Notes: a model not told the origin generated them from the letters alone. A DNA stretch of 64,000 nucleotides from Fontisubflavum oceani (GCF_030407165.1 NZ_CP129111.1:2790001-2854000); one strand, 5' to 3'. Counted from the first letter of the stretch, positions 18,943-28,992 are shown. A program made the numbers and translations.

Positions 18943-19635
18943 ATGACACGCGCCGTTGCCATCATCCCGATCCGGTCGGGCAGTAAGGGGATCCCGCACA
19001 AAAACATCCGGCCCATCGCGGGAAGGCCGTTGGTCGAATGGACAATCGCCCATCTGCTGTCTTGCGAGCGGATAGACCGGGTTATCGTGTCCACCGATTC
19101 GCCGGATTATGCTGAGCTTTGCCGCAAAGCCGGGGCCGAGGTGCCCTATCTACGACCCGATGCCTTGGCAGAAGACACGACTTCGACTGAGGCGGTGATG
19201 CTGGATCTAGATCGGCACCTGACCCAAGAAGGCTACAACTATGACCTGATGGTACTCGCGCAGGCAACTTCGCCGGTTCGCCGCGCGGGTATGGCCGATG
19301 CCTGTATCGTGCGCCTCGAAGAAACAGGCGCAGATTCACTTTTGACCGTGACGAAAAACGAGGCCTTTCACTGGCGCAAAACCAACGACGGTGTAAAGGC
19401 GCTTTATGACCACTTTAATCGCCCGCGCCGCCAGGATATCCGCTCTGAAGATATTATGTTTCGGGAAACCGGATCGCTCTACGTGACAAAACGCACCATC
19501 CTTCAGACGTTCGAAAACCGGCTTGGCGGGCGGATCGAGAAACTGGAAACCGAAAAAACCGAAAGCTTCGAGATCGACGATTTGCAGGACTGGCAGATCG
19601 TAGAAGCGATTTTGGAGACTGTCCAATGTCCTTAA
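18943..19635 (+). CDS. neuA: Acylneuraminate (nonulosonate) cytidylyltransferase
   Basis: A 230-residue CMP-nonulosonate synthetase. It opens with AIIPIRSGSKGIPHKNI (nucleotide-binding loop) and has VIVSTDSPDYAELC and LAQATSPVRRA, the standard motifs. It activates a sialic-acid-like nine-carbon sugar with CTP before transfer. It overlaps the start of the NeuB-type fusion by 10 bp, so the two are translated together. Which nonulosonate (sialic, legionaminic or pseudaminic) cannot be read from the sequence. Confidence 0.9.
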   Translation: MTRAVAIIPIRSGSKGIPHKNIRPIAGRPLVEWTIAHLLSCERIDRVIVSTDSPDYAELCRKAGAEVPYLRPDALAEDTTSTEAVMLDLDRHLTQEGYNYDLMVLAQATSPVRRAGMADACIVRLEETGADSLLTVTKNEAFHWRKTNDGVKALYDHFNRPRRQDIRSEDIMFRETGSLYVTKRTILQTFENRLGGRIEKLETEKTESFEIDDLQDWQIVEAILETVQCP

Positions 19636-21863
19636 TTTACAACGTTGCCCCATTCACAGTCAGAAGTGAAACCTCGGTGACCGATGCCATGCGAATGCTT
19701 GATGCCAACAAGCGCGGGTTTCTGATCGTCACCGACGAAGATGACCGCGTGGTCGGGACAGTGACGGATGGCGATATCCGCCGGTTGATCATCGAAACAG
19801 GCGACCTGCCGGACCGTATATCGCAGGCGATGAGGCATCGGTTTTCCTTTGTCTATTCCGACGAACCAAACAGCCAGAGCTTTACCGACCGGATCAAGTT
19901 CCTACCCGTCATCGACAGAAAGACGCGCCGGTTGACGGCGATTTCGCTGCCGGGGAAATCGACGCTCGAGATTGACGGGCACCAGATCAGCAACGACTAT
20001 CCGCCGTTCATAATTGCCGAGATCGGCAATAACCATAACGGTAGTCTGTCGGTTGCAAAGGAGATGATCGACGCCGCCGCGCAGGCAGGCGCAGATTGCG
20101 TAAAATTCCAGTACCGCGAAATGGCGCATCTCTATCGCGATTCCGCTGGCGCGGGTGACGCAAACGATCTGGGTGTTGAATATACACTCGATCTGCTCGC
20201 GCGGTTCCAGCTCAGCCGCGAAGACATTACCGAAGCGTTCGATTATGCCCGTTCCAAGGACATCGTAGTGATGTGCACGCCTTGGGATAAACAGGCGCTG
20301 AAGGTTCTCGAGGAATACGGAATGAGTGCCTACAAGGTGGCATCGGCGGACTTGACCAATATACCTCTAATTGAGGCGATTGCCGACACGCGCAAGGCGA
20401 TTCTGTTGTCGACTGGCATGAGCCACGAATGGGAGATCAAGCGCACCATCGCAGTGCTCGAATCGCGCCACGCCGAATACGCGCTGCTGCACTGTAATTC
20501 GACCTATCCCGCGCCATTCAAAGACGTGAACCTGGCTTATCTGAATACGCTCAAGAACCTGCATGACGGGATCGTCGGCTATTCGGGGCACGAACGTGGG
20601 ATCGAGGTGCCGATCGCGGCGACCGCCATGGGGGCGCGCATCATCGAAAAGCACTTTACCTTTTACCGCTCGTGGGAAGGCAATGACCACAAGGTTTCGC
20701 TATTGCCCGATGAATTTGCCGCGATGGTCCAGGGCATCCATAACGTCCATGAAGCGATGGGCGGCGGTGAGAAATTCCTGAGCCAAGGGGAGCTTATCAA
20801 TCGCGAAACGCTGTCCAAAAGCATCATCGCCAAGTGCCCGATTGAAAAAGGTCAGGTGATCCAGGCCAGCGACCTCGACATACGCAGCCCGGGTCAGGGC
20901 CTGCAGCCGAACCGCATTTCCGACCTGTTGGGTCGACCAGCTGTTCGCGCGAAAAAAATGGGCGAATACTTCTTTGAATTCGATCTGGACCCGGCCGATG
21001 ACGACGAAGTCGACACCGTGTCGTTTGACCGTCCGGCAGGGATCCCGGTGCGTTACCACGACGCAAAACGGTTGGTCGACGGGCGGACGCTCGATTTCGT
21101 CGAATTCCACCTCAGCTATTCGGATCTTCAGGTCGACCCGACCAAAGCCCTGGACGATTTCCCGTTGCAAGAATTCGCCGTTCACGCGCCAGAGCTTTTT
21201 GAGAACGACCACATCCTGGACCTGTCGACCGATAACGAGACGTATCGCGACCAAAGCATCGCGCATCTCCGCCGAGTGATCACGGAAACGCAAAGACTGC
21301 GCAGGATCCTGACCCCACAGGCCGACAAGACCTATATTGTTGTGAACGCCGGCGGCTTTAGCATCGACGGGTTCCTGCCGGCCGATGTCGTGAAAAAGAA
21401 GTATGACCGTGTCGCCGAGGCCTATGCCGAACTCGCGTCGCCAGAGATCGAGCTGTTGATACAGACCATGCCGCCATTCCCGTGGCATTTTGGCGGGCAG
21501 CGGTATCACAATCTGTTTTGTGAACCCGACCAGATCCTTGATTTCCACAACAGGACCGGTGCGCGGATCTGTCTTGATGTATCGCATACATGCATGTCGG
21601 CGACGCATTTCGGGTTCGATTTCTACGAGGCTTGCGAGATGTTGGCACCTTTGTCGCCGCACATGCATATCGTGGATGCCTACGGGTTGGACGGCGAAGG
21701 TGTCGCTATTGGCGAAGGCGATGTGAATTTCGCCCGGCTCGCTGATATCCTACGGCGCCAGTCGCCCAATGCGATGTTCATCCCCGAGATTTGGCAGGGT
21801 CATAAAAACAATGGGGAAGGCTTCTGGGAGGCTTTGAAATTCCTCAATAATTTCAAATTGTAA
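19626..21863 (+). CDS. CBS-NeuB-SAF-TIM-barrel fusion (nonulosonate synthase family)
   Basis: A 745-residue protein with four parts: an N-terminal CBS-type domain (about 5-110; RGFLIVTDEDDRVVGTVTDG), a NeuB synthase barrel (about 120-380; IIAEIGNNHNGS, KFQYRE, LLSTGMS, HCNSTYPAP, EKHFT), a SAF/antifreeze-like domain (about 395-455; LSKSIIAKCPIEKGQVIQ), and a C-terminal sugar-isomerase-like TIM barrel (about 470-745; FAVHAPELF, ICLDVSHTCMSATHFG, HIVDAYGLDGEG, FIPEIWQG). The synthase condenses phosphoenolpyruvate with a six-carbon amino sugar. The extra barrel has His/Asp/Glu residues fit for a metal site and might supply or rearrange the substrate. Ordinary NeuB is about 350 residues. Confidence 0.85.
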   Translation: MSLIYNVAPFTVRSETSVTDAMRMLDANKRGFLIVTDEDDRVVGTVTDGDIRRLIIETGDLPDRISQAMRHRFSFVYSDEPNSQSFTDRIKFLPVIDRKTRRLTAISLPGKSTLEIDGHQISNDYPPFIIAEIGNNHNGSLSVAKEMIDAAAQAGADCVKFQYREMAHLYRDSAGAGDANDLGVEYTLDLLARFQLSREDITEAFDYARSKDIVVMCTPWDKQALKVLEEYGMSAYKVASADLTNIPLIEAIADTRKAILLSTGMSHEWEIKRTIAVLESRHAEYALLHCNSTYPAPFKDVNLAYLNTLKNLHDGIVGYSGHERGIEVPIAATAMGARIIEKHFTFYRSWEGNDHKVSLLPDEFAAMVQGIHNVHEAMGGGEKFLSQGELINRETLSKSIIAKCPIEKGQVIQASDLDIRSPGQGLQPNRISDLLGRPAVRAKKMGEYFFEFDLDPADDDEVDTVSFDRPAGIPVRYHDAKRLVDGRTLDFVEFHLSYSDLQVDPTKALDDFPLQEFAVHAPELFENDHILDLSTDNETYRDQSIAHLRRVITETQRLRRILTPQADKTYIVVNAGGFSIDGFLPADVVKKKYDRVAEAYAELASPEIELLIQTMPPFPWHFGGQRYHNLFCEPDQILDFHNRTGARICLDVSHTCMSATHFGFDFYEACEMLAPLSPHMHIVDAYGLDGEGVAIGEGDVNFARLADILRRQSPNAMFIPEIWQGHKNNGEGFWEALKFLNNFKL

Positions 21864-21900
21864 TCTGCTTTACATCAAGTCAGGACAAGGGGCGCAGTTA

Positions 21901-22677
21901 ATGGCGATCGGATCAGACTACAAATACTCGCGCGTAGGGCTCTTGCGCCTTTATTTCGCGATTTTTGGGACACCTGACCTGCATACCCACCTGCGACTGT
22001 CGCCCTTCTTGCAGCAGGTCACTTCGGCGGTAAAGCGGTACAAGATCTCGCGAATTTTCGAGCCAGGGTGCGGGCGGGGCATCAACGCGTTTGAAATCAC
22101 AAAGCAGGGGCTGACAACACCCTACTTTGGGAACGATTTCAATCCCGACGACATCGCCTCAGCGCAAAAGATCGCATCGCGCCTAAAGCTTGACCACGTT
22201 ACCTTCGCACATGCTGACGCAACAACAGCGATCCCGAAGGACGATGCGTATGACGCGGTCCTGCTATTGGACATTGTCGAACATATCCCGGACGACGCGG
22301 CCTTTGTACGTGCGGTGGTCGAAAACAGCGCAGATGATTGCGTGTACTTCGTGTCGGCGCCTACCAAGACGTATCCCAAAGTCTTCGGCAGCGCCTATCA
22401 TGAGAAGGTCGGACATGTCCGTGAAGGCTATACCGTCGAAGAACTCGAAGCTCTGTTCAACGCAGCTGGGGCACGCCTGATGAGCCATTCCTACGCCACG
22501 GGGCTGGTCGCGCGAATTGGATGCTTCGTCTACTACCGCCTCAATACTCGCTCGAATTTTTTGAATGCGATCCTCGGGCTCGTTGTACTACCATTCAGGT
22601 ACATTGATGTCTTCAATTCAAAAGATGCGAGCTGTTCGTTGTTCTGCGTCTTTGCCAGAGGGCATTCCGATCTTTAG
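21901..22677 (+). CDS. Class I SAM-dependent methyltransferase
   Basis: A 258-residue methyltransferase with the SAM motif I as IFEPGCGRGINAFE, an acidic residue after strand 2 (FGNDFNPDD), and VLLLDIVEHIPDDAAF (motif with the D-x-x-E-H-I pattern common in UbiG/Methyltransf_11 types). The C-terminal region has a hydrophobic stretch (AILGLVVLPFRYIDVF) that could touch the membrane. It probably methylates a sugar or lipid-linked intermediate. It lies 37 bp after the NeuB fusion and just before the flippase. Confidence 0.8.
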   Translation: MAIGSDYKYSRVGLLRLYFAIFGTPDLHTHLRLSPFLQQVTSAVKRYKISRIFEPGCGRGINAFEITKQGLTTPYFGNDFNPDDIASAQKIASRLKLDHVTFAHADATTAIPKDDAYDAVLLLDIVEHIPDDAAFVRAVVENSADDCVYFVSAPTKTYPKVFGSAYHEKVGHVREGYTVEELEALFNAAGARLMSHSYATGLVARIGCFVYYRLNTRSNFLNAILGLVVLPFRYIDVFNSKDASCSLFCVFARGHSDL

Positions 22678-22708
22678 CTTTTGGCGCACCAACAAGGGCA
22701 GCGCGGGC

Positions 22709-23884
22709 ATGCTTAAGGGCTTTTTTCTGTCCGGCATGGTTCGCGGCTATGTGATTTTTGTCGGTCTGGCGCTGCAGTTTGTGATGGCGCAGGCAATGAC
22801 AAAAGAGGATTTCGGTGCAGTTAACACATTCATATCGACCGTAATTCTGGCAACATTTCTGCTCACGGCCGCTCCGACGCGCCAACTTGTGCGCGAATTG
22901 GGTGCCTTTGGGCTCAAGCTGCGCGGCAATTTGGCCCAAAGGTATTTAAACGCTTCGCACCTGTTCCTAGCTTTGTCGGCGGGCTTCGCGGGCTTTGCGG
23001 CTCTGATCGGTCAGACTTGGTTTGCCGCGTTTTTCCTCGTGATGGGGGTAGTCAACGCTAGCGCGCTCTATTCCGCATATTTCCGTGGAATAGGACGCTA
23101 CATAGCGGGCAACCTTGAGGCCGGTGTGATCCGGATCACCGTATTCCTCCTGTCTCTTCTAATATTCTACTGGATCGGTGGCAAGCTCTCGTCTGCTCAG
23201 GCTCAGATGCTTTATGTCCTTGCGGCGGTTTTGGGACTTATTTTGTTAGTCTGGATGCACGGCGGGATGCCGCGTTTGAACTTCCGGCTTCAGGCGCTTT
23301 GGCCTTATGGTCGGCTGCCCATCGCGACGACGATTCTTGCTGGGATCGAAATCTTCACCGTGAACTACGACCTGATGGTGGTGAATGCAATTTATGGGTC
23401 CGAAGTTGCGGCTGAGGTCCGGATAGGCCAACAACTGCGCAGCTTGTCGAGCCTTCCGTTACAAATCTACCTGATGTTTTCACTGGACAAACTGTCTCGC
23501 GCCCTGCGCGCCAATGATGGACTCGAACAAAGACGCCGTGAAATGCGTCTCGTCCGGCTGATGCTGGGTGGCTGTTTCGCGCTCGCCATTTTGGTTTCTG
23601 GCCCGTTCACAGGGCTCTTTTTTGACGAACCGATTGAACCGATCCTGATCTACTCGATCTTAGCGGGGATACTACCACTCGTCCTGCTGGGTCCACGCCC
23701 CGATCTGAGCATTGCCGCAGCGACTGAAGGCAACCACTACAACAAGACAATCGTTTTCGTAGTGTGCTATCTCTGTATAGCCCCCGGGGTCCTGAGCCTC
23801 TCTGGGCTGGCGCCGGAGTTCTATTTTATGTTCCAGGCCACGCTCGTCGGCTTCTATTTCATATCCTTACATAGCCAGATGTAG
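22709..23884 (+). CDS. wzx: Wzx-type polysaccharide flippase
   Basis: A 391-residue membrane protein with about ten to twelve hydrophobic helices, beginning GYVIFVGLALQFVMAQAMTKEDFG, the usual Wzx/RfbX opening in which helix 1 is followed by a short cytoplasmic loop. It should move the undecaprenyl-linked repeat unit across the inner membrane. The ATG at 22709 has AAGGG upstream. The frame is open further back into the methyltransferase gene, but that part has no flippase-like sequence. Wzx proteins are poorly conserved, so the call rests on topology and on the Wzy gene next to it. Confidence 0.8.
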   Translation: MLKGFFLSGMVRGYVIFVGLALQFVMAQAMTKEDFGAVNTFISTVILATFLLTAAPTRQLVRELGAFGLKLRGNLAQRYLNASHLFLALSAGFAGFAALIGQTWFAAFFLVMGVVNASALYSAYFRGIGRYIAGNLEAGVIRITVFLLSLLIFYWIGGKLSSAQAQMLYVLAAVLGLILLVWMHGGMPRLNFRLQALWPYGRLPIATTILAGIEIFTVNYDLMVVNAIYGSEVAAEVRIGQQLRSLSSLPLQIYLMFSLDKLSRALRANDGLEQRRREMRLVRLMLGGCFALAILVSGPFTGLFFDEPIEPILIYSILAGILPLVLLGPRPDLSIAAATEGNHYNKTIVFVVCYLCIAPGVLSLSGLAPEFYFMFQATLVGFYFISLHSQM

Positions 23885-23891
23885 AGGTACG

Positions 23892-25307
23892 ATGTCGACC
23901 CTTGCGATCAAAAAGACCGATCTGTTCAAGCTCCTTCTGACGCTTTGGGTCTTTGCCATCTCTGTTCCCTATACCCTTTCGGGCAACCCGGTGGTCGGCA
24001 ATCTGTCCTTAGCGACTGCCTGGTTCGTGGCCTTCAGCTTCATCAGTGGCGACAACTATTTCGCAAAGCTCTATTTTCTGTTATTTGGCGTGTTCTTCAT
24101 TTTGCCACCACTATTTAGTGACGAAGAGAACTTCCTCGCGGTCGGCTTCTTTTTCAGGGCGATCGCACTCTCTAGTACCGAAACCGTGTGGCTGCAGATC
24201 GCCATTTACGTGTTTTTGATTGCCTTTTCCTTGTCGGCGTTTTCGATCCGGGTGCGCCGGCCGACAACAGACCAACGGGTGACGCGGATTGCCCATCCCG
24301 CGGCCTTTACATTCCTGATAATTGCGACGTTCCTCACCACGATCTTATTCAACGTTCGCGAAATCAGCGCTGTCTATAACGAGGGGTATCAGGCCTACTT
24401 TACCGGCGATCTTGGGATCCAAAAAAGCCTGCCGGTCTTTCTCTTGGAAAACGTGTTCCTCGTACTTTGTGTGATCGGCATCAGCCGGGGCGGGATGCTA
24501 CCGCTAGTCCTACTCTGCGTCTACGGGCTATCGCTTTCGATGGCGGGTCAACGAATGCCGGGCTTTTTGTTACTAATTATCGCGATTGCGATCGCGCACC
24601 CGGCCTCATTCTTTTCCCGGCGGATTTTCCTTCTGGCGATGCTGGGGCTTGGGTTTGCGCCGCCCCTCTTCATGACGATCCAGACTTTGCGCGCCGTCGG
24701 GGTTGACGGCTTGCAAGCCGTGGATGTCTGGTATTTCTATACCGATTTCTGGGCGGTGATCGCGCACAGCATGGATACGCTCAAAACTGCCATCATCAGC
24801 TACCGGCTCGAAGAGACGTCAGTCAATTTAGCGGCGCGTCTGAGCGGCACGCTCAATGTGATTTTTTCGCGGATTTTCGGGCTCGAACTCGGTTTGAACT
24901 CGGTTGGATTCGGCGCAGCTTTCTCAAGCCAGATGGCACCCGACCTCTTCTTTGAACGCGGAGTGACCTTTGCCTCGTCCGGTATCGCCGAGGCGTATTA
25001 CGTCGGCAGTTATTTTGGCGTCGCGCTTTATGGAGTCGGTGCGTTCGTCGTCTGCAAATACCTGCAGGAGGCCATGTATCGTATGGACGCGCTGAGTGTG
25101 TTGCTGATCCTGATATTTGCGCCGCGTTTCTTAGTCGGGGTACGCAACGAACTCTTTGGTTGGGTGTTCGAAGGGGCAATCTATTTTGCCGTTGCCTATC
25201 CGATCTTTGTAGCGTGCAAGTCTATCTTTTCTAAAAATACTAGGCCGACCCGCCGCGACAAGATCTGGCAGAACCGACATCAGCCCGAAAAATGGAAATA
25301 TCAATGA
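23892..25307 (+). CDS. wzy: Wzy-type O-antigen polysaccharide polymerase
   Basis: A 471-residue integral membrane protein with about a dozen hydrophobic segments and a large periplasmic loop (about 265-340, containing SYRLEETSVNLAARLSG). The layout matches the O-ag_pol_Wzy family. It would polymerise repeat units delivered by Wzx, 7 bp upstream. The C-terminal tail is basic and cytoplasmic. Its end overlaps the gmd start by 4 bp. Confidence 0.75.
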   Translation: MSTLAIKKTDLFKLLLTLWVFAISVPYTLSGNPVVGNLSLATAWFVAFSFISGDNYFAKLYFLLFGVFFILPPLFSDEENFLAVGFFFRAIALSSTETVWLQIAIYVFLIAFSLSAFSIRVRRPTTDQRVTRIAHPAAFTFLIIATFLTTILFNVREISAVYNEGYQAYFTGDLGIQKSLPVFLLENVFLVLCVIGISRGGMLPLVLLCVYGLSLSMAGQRMPGFLLLIIAIAIAHPASFFSRRIFLLAMLGLGFAPPLFMTIQTLRAVGVDGLQAVDVWYFYTDFWAVIAHSMDTLKTAIISYRLEETSVNLAARLSGTLNVIFSRIFGLELGLNSVGFGAAFSSQMAPDLFFERGVTFASSGIAEAYYVGSYFGVALYGVGAFVVCKYLQEAMYRMDALSVLLILIFAPRFLVGVRNELFGWVFEGAIYFAVAYPIFVACKSIFSKNTRPTRRDKIWQNRHQPEKWKYQ

Positions 25308-26431
25308 AAAAATGCGCTCTGATCACCGGTGTCACTGGCCAGGACGGATCCTACCTTGCTGAGCTCTTGCTCAACAAAGGCTATGAGGTGCACGGGATCA
25401 AGCGGCGGGCGTCTTTGCTCAACACCGCCCGGGTGGATCATATTTACCAAGATCCTCACACCACAGATCAGAACTTCATGCTGCATTACGGCGATCTGAC
25501 GGACACGTCGAACCTCACGCGGATTTTGCGCGAGGTGGAGCCCGATGAGGTCTATAACCTCGGCGCGCAATCCCATGTGGCGGTGAGTTTTGAGGCGCCG
25601 GAATACACGGCGGATGTGGATGCGATTGGCACGCTGCGGCTCTTGGAGGCGATCCGGTTTCTCGGCTTGGAGCAAAAGACGCGGTTCTATCAGGCCTCCA
25701 CCTCGGAGCTTTATGGTCTGGTGCAGGAGACCCCGCAAAAAGAAACTACCCCCTTCCACCCGCGCTCGCCCTACGCTGTGGCCAAGATGTACGCCTATTG
25801 GATCACCGTGAACTATCGTGAGGCCTATGGGATGTACGCTTGCAATGGCATTCTATTTAACCACGAAAGTCCTCGGCGCGGAGAAACCTTCGTTACCCGC
25901 AAGATCACGCGGGGGCTCGCCAATATCGCCCAAGGTCTCGAAGACTGCCTGTACATGGGCAATATCGACAGTTTGCGCGACTGGGGGCATGCTAAGGATT
26001 ACGTGCGCATGCAGTGGATGATGCTGCAGCAGGAGACGCCCGAGGATTTCGTGATCGCCACGGGAGTCCAGTATTCTGTGCGTGAATTCATAATTTGGTC
26101 GGCGCGTGAGCTGGGTATTGAGCTGGGTTTCGTCGGAACGGGCGTCGAGGAAATCGCCACCGTCACCGCAGTCACCTCCGACATGGCGCCTTCAGTGAAA
26201 CCCGGCGATGTCATCATGCGCATCGACCCACGCTATTTTCGCCCCGCCGAGGTAGATACACTGTTGGGCGACCCGACCAAGGCCAAAGAGAAGCTTGGCT
26301 GGGTGCCGGAGATCACCGCCCACGAGATGTGCACCGAGATGGTGGCCGAAGACCTGGAAACTGCCCGCCGCCATGCGCTGCTAAAGGAACGCGGGCTGGA
26401 CGTGCCTGTGAGCCTAGAGGGCTATCGATGA
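25304..26431 (+). CDS. gmd: GDP-mannose 4,6-dehydratase
   Basis: A 375-residue SDR enzyme making GDP-4-keto-6-deoxymannose. It opens with ALITGVTGQDGSYLAELLL (NADP loop), then HGIKRRAS, and has the catalytic Thr/Tyr-x3-Lys region (STSELYGLV, then SPYAVAKMYAYW) and LFNHESPRRGETFVTRKI, all diagnostic. It is followed by fcl with a 4-bp ATGA overlap, so the pair makes GDP-L-fucose. A second in-frame ATG at 25292 would add four residues. Confidence 0.95.
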   Translation: MKKCALITGVTGQDGSYLAELLLNKGYEVHGIKRRASLLNTARVDHIYQDPHTTDQNFMLHYGDLTDTSNLTRILREVEPDEVYNLGAQSHVAVSFEAPEYTADVDAIGTLRLLEAIRFLGLEQKTRFYQASTSELYGLVQETPQKETTPFHPRSPYAVAKMYAYWITVNYREAYGMYACNGILFNHESPRRGETFVTRKITRGLANIAQGLEDCLYMGNIDSLRDWGHAKDYVRMQWMMLQQETPEDFVIATGVQYSVREFIIWSARELGIELGFVGTGVEEIATVTAVTSDMAPSVKPGDVIMRIDPRYFRPAEVDTLLGDPTKAKEKLGWVPEITAHEMCTEMVAEDLETARRHALLKERGLDVPVSLEGYR

Positions 26432-27387
26432 AGATCTACGTGGCAGGCCATCGCGGCATGGTGGGTAGCGCGATCTGCCGTGCGCTAGCCTTGCGAGACG
26501 GCGTGGAGGTGATCACGCGAACCAGCGCAGAGTTAAATCTCACTCATCAAGCCGCGGTTCAAGATTTCATGGCTCATGAGCGCCCTGATCAGGTAATCCT
26601 CGCAGCCGCAAAAGTGGGAGGCATCCACGCAAACAACACCTACCCTGCCCAGTTCATATACGAAAACTTGATGATCGAGGCCAATGTGATCCACCAGGCC
26701 CATGCGGCTGGTGTCCAGACCCTATTGCAATTGGGCTCAAGCTGCATTTACCCCAAGCTGGCCAAGCAACCCATGGCTGAGGAGGCGTTGCTCACCGGAA
26801 CGTTGGAGTCCACAAACGAGCCTTATGCTATCGCTAAGATAGCCGGCATCAAGCTGTGTGAAAGCTACAACCGGCAATACGGGCGCGACTACCGCTCTGT
26901 CATGCCAACAAACCTCTATGGTCCCGGCGATAATTTCCACCCTGAGAACTCCCACGTCTTGCCAGCGCTCATCCGTCGGTTCCACGAGGCGAAGCAAGCT
27001 GGCCTTGCTGAGGTTGCCATTTGGGGCACCGGTACACCAAGGCGCGAGTTTCTTCATGTGGATGACATGGCCGCAGCGTCGCTCTTCGTGCTGGACCTGC
27101 CAAAGGAGGTCTATGCTAGAGAAACAGAGCCGATGCTGAGCCATATAAATGTCGGATCAGGCACCGATGTGACGATCCTCGAGCTTGCTCAATTGGTCGC
27201 CCACGCGGTCGGCTACACGGGCCAGATCACAACCGACCCAACTAAACCCGATGGCACCCCGCGCAAACTCATGGATGTCCGCCGCCTGGAGCGCCTCGGC
27301 TGGAGCACCAGCATAACCTTGGCACAGGGCATCGCTGAGACCTACCGCTGGTTCTTGGATAGCGCCGAGACCTTTAGAACGAAGTGA
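26428..27387 (+). CDS. fcl: GDP-L-fucose synthase
   Basis: A 319-residue SDR epimerase/reductase that converts the Gmd product to GDP-L-fucose. It shows YVAGHRGMVGSAI, LAAAKVGGIHANNTYPA, the catalytic LGSSCIYPK with Tyr-x3-Lys (EPYAIAKIAGIK), and MPTNLYGPGDNFH, the standard WcaG signature. The start at 26428 overlaps the gmd stop codon. Length is normal. Confidence 0.95.
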   Translation: MKIYVAGHRGMVGSAICRALALRDGVEVITRTSAELNLTHQAAVQDFMAHERPDQVILAAAKVGGIHANNTYPAQFIYENLMIEANVIHQAHAAGVQTLLQLGSSCIYPKLAKQPMAEEALLTGTLESTNEPYAIAKIAGIKLCESYNRQYGRDYRSVMPTNLYGPGDNFHPENSHVLPALIRRFHEAKQAGLAEVAIWGTGTPRREFLHVDDMAAASLFVLDLPKEVYARETEPMLSHINVGSGTDVTILELAQLVAHAVGYTGQITTDPTKPDGTPRKLMDVRRLERLGWSTSITLAQGIAETYRWFLDSAETFRTK

Positions 27388-27392
27388 ATTTG

Positions 27393-28841
27393 ATGACCGA
27401 CCAAATCTATCCCGTACTTCTCTGCGGTGGCTCAGGGACGCGTCTTTGGCCTCTATCACGCAAATCCTACCCAAAACAGTTCGTGCAATTGAACGGAGAC
27501 GAGAGCCTGTTTCAGGCTTCTGCGAAACGGCTTGCCGGTCCGGGCTTTACAGCCCCGATTATCGTCACGGGCGGCGATTTCCGCTTTGTGGTGATCGAGC
27601 AATTGGCCGCTTTGGAAATGGCTGCGTCAGACATTCTGATCGAACCTGCAGCAAAGAACACCGCCGCTGCGATTTGCGCCGCAGCCCTGGCACTTGAGGC
27701 CGAAGATGACGGCGCTTTAATGCTCGTGGCGCCATCCGATCATGTCATCCCCGATGGCAAAGCGTTCAGCGGAGCTGTTCAAGCGGCGATCCCCGCTGCA
27801 AAAGCGGGCCAGCTTGTGACCTTCGGCATTCGCCCGGACCGGGCCGAGACAGGATACGGCTGGCTTGAGCTCACCGAGGCACCCGACGCAGACTTCGCTC
27901 CTAGGCCTCAGCCCCTCAAGAGCTTTGTTGAAAAGCCCGACCAGTCGAAAGCCGACACACTCTTGAAAGGCGGCTTGCACCTTTGGAACGCTGGGATATT
28001 CCTCGTTACCAGCACGGCAATCCTGGACGCCTTCGCCAAGCACGCGCCAGAGGTTCTTTCTGCCTGTCGGGCTGCGGTCGATAGCGCCGAAAAGGACCTG
28101 TCCTTTACCCGACTAAAAGCAGAACCTTGGGATGAATTGCCCGACATCTCAATCGATTACGCAGTGATGGAACATGCCAATAATCTAACAGTTGTACCAT
28201 ACGGTGGGGCATGGTCAGACTTAGGCGATTGGCAAGCGGTGTGGCGAGAAGGTGATGCCGATGACCAATCCGTTGTCACAAGTGGACCAGCGACCGCGCT
28301 CGATTGCGACACCACGCTGCTTCATGCCACCAGCGAAGCGCAACAATTGGTTGGGATCGGATTGACCGACATCGTGGCGGTTGCCATGCCTGATGCGGTG
28401 TTGGTCGCACATAAAGACCGCGCCCAGGACGTCAAAGAGGCCGTTGCCCGGCTCAAGGCTAAAGGCATATCACAAGCCACGACCCTGCCGCGGGACTATC
28501 GACCTTGGGGGTGGTACGAGAGCTTCGTTATCGGACCGCGCTTCCAAGTTAAACGGATCGTGGTCCATCCCGGTGCCAGCCTCAGCCTGCAAAGCCACCA
28601 CCACCGCGCAGAGCATTGGATCGTTGTGGAGGGCACGGCCAAAGTGACCATCGACGACGAAGTGAAGCTGGTAACTGAAAACCAAAGTGTCTACGTCCCG
28701 CTTGGTGCCGTCCACCGCATGGAAAACCCGGGCAAGGTGCCGTTAACCCTGATCGAGGTGCAAACCGGCAGCTATCTCGGCGAGGACGACATCATCCGAT
28801 ACGAGGATGTCTACGCCCGCGGACAAGGGGCGAAGGGATGA
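27393..28841 (+). CDS. manC: Mannose-1-phosphate guanylyltransferase / mannose-6-phosphate isomerase
   Basis: A 482-residue bifunctional enzyme. The N-terminal nucleotidyltransferase begins PVLLCGGSGTRLWPLSRK and includes FVEKPD and LWNAGIFL. The C-terminal cupin isomerase (about 350-480) has RPWGWYESF, HPGASLSLQSHHHRAEHW and the closing tail. It makes GDP-mannose, the Gmd substrate. A GTG at 27384, overlapping the fcl stop, is an alternative start. It is the last gene of the operon. The decayed copy at 7899-8582 matches its 3' half. Confidence 0.93.
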   Translation: MTDQIYPVLLCGGSGTRLWPLSRKSYPKQFVQLNGDESLFQASAKRLAGPGFTAPIIVTGGDFRFVVIEQLAALEMAASDILIEPAAKNTAAAICAAALALEAEDDGALMLVAPSDHVIPDGKAFSGAVQAAIPAAKAGQLVTFGIRPDRAETGYGWLELTEAPDADFAPRPQPLKSFVEKPDQSKADTLLKGGLHLWNAGIFLVTSTAILDAFAKHAPEVLSACRAAVDSAEKDLSFTRLKAEPWDELPDISIDYAVMEHANNLTVVPYGGAWSDLGDWQAVWREGDADDQSVVTSGPATALDCDTTLLHATSEAQQLVGIGLTDIVAVAMPDAVLVAHKDRAQDVKEAVARLKAKGISQATTLPRDYRPWGWYESFVIGPRFQVKRIVVHPGASLSLQSHHHRAEHWIVVEGTAKVTIDDEVKLVTENQSVYVPLGAVHRMENPGKVPLTLIEVQTGSYLGEDDIIRYEDVYARGQGAKG

Positions 28842-28992
28842 AGCCCAGAATTGCAAGCCCTTACGCCATAAGAAGGCTCTGCTGAGTAGGTTAGTTCTGC
28901 TCGCCCAAAAAGGTACATTTCACGAACAAATTTCCGTGAGGCACTAGCCCCGTGTAAGGGGGTTACCAGACAGACCCAAGGCATACCCCGCG

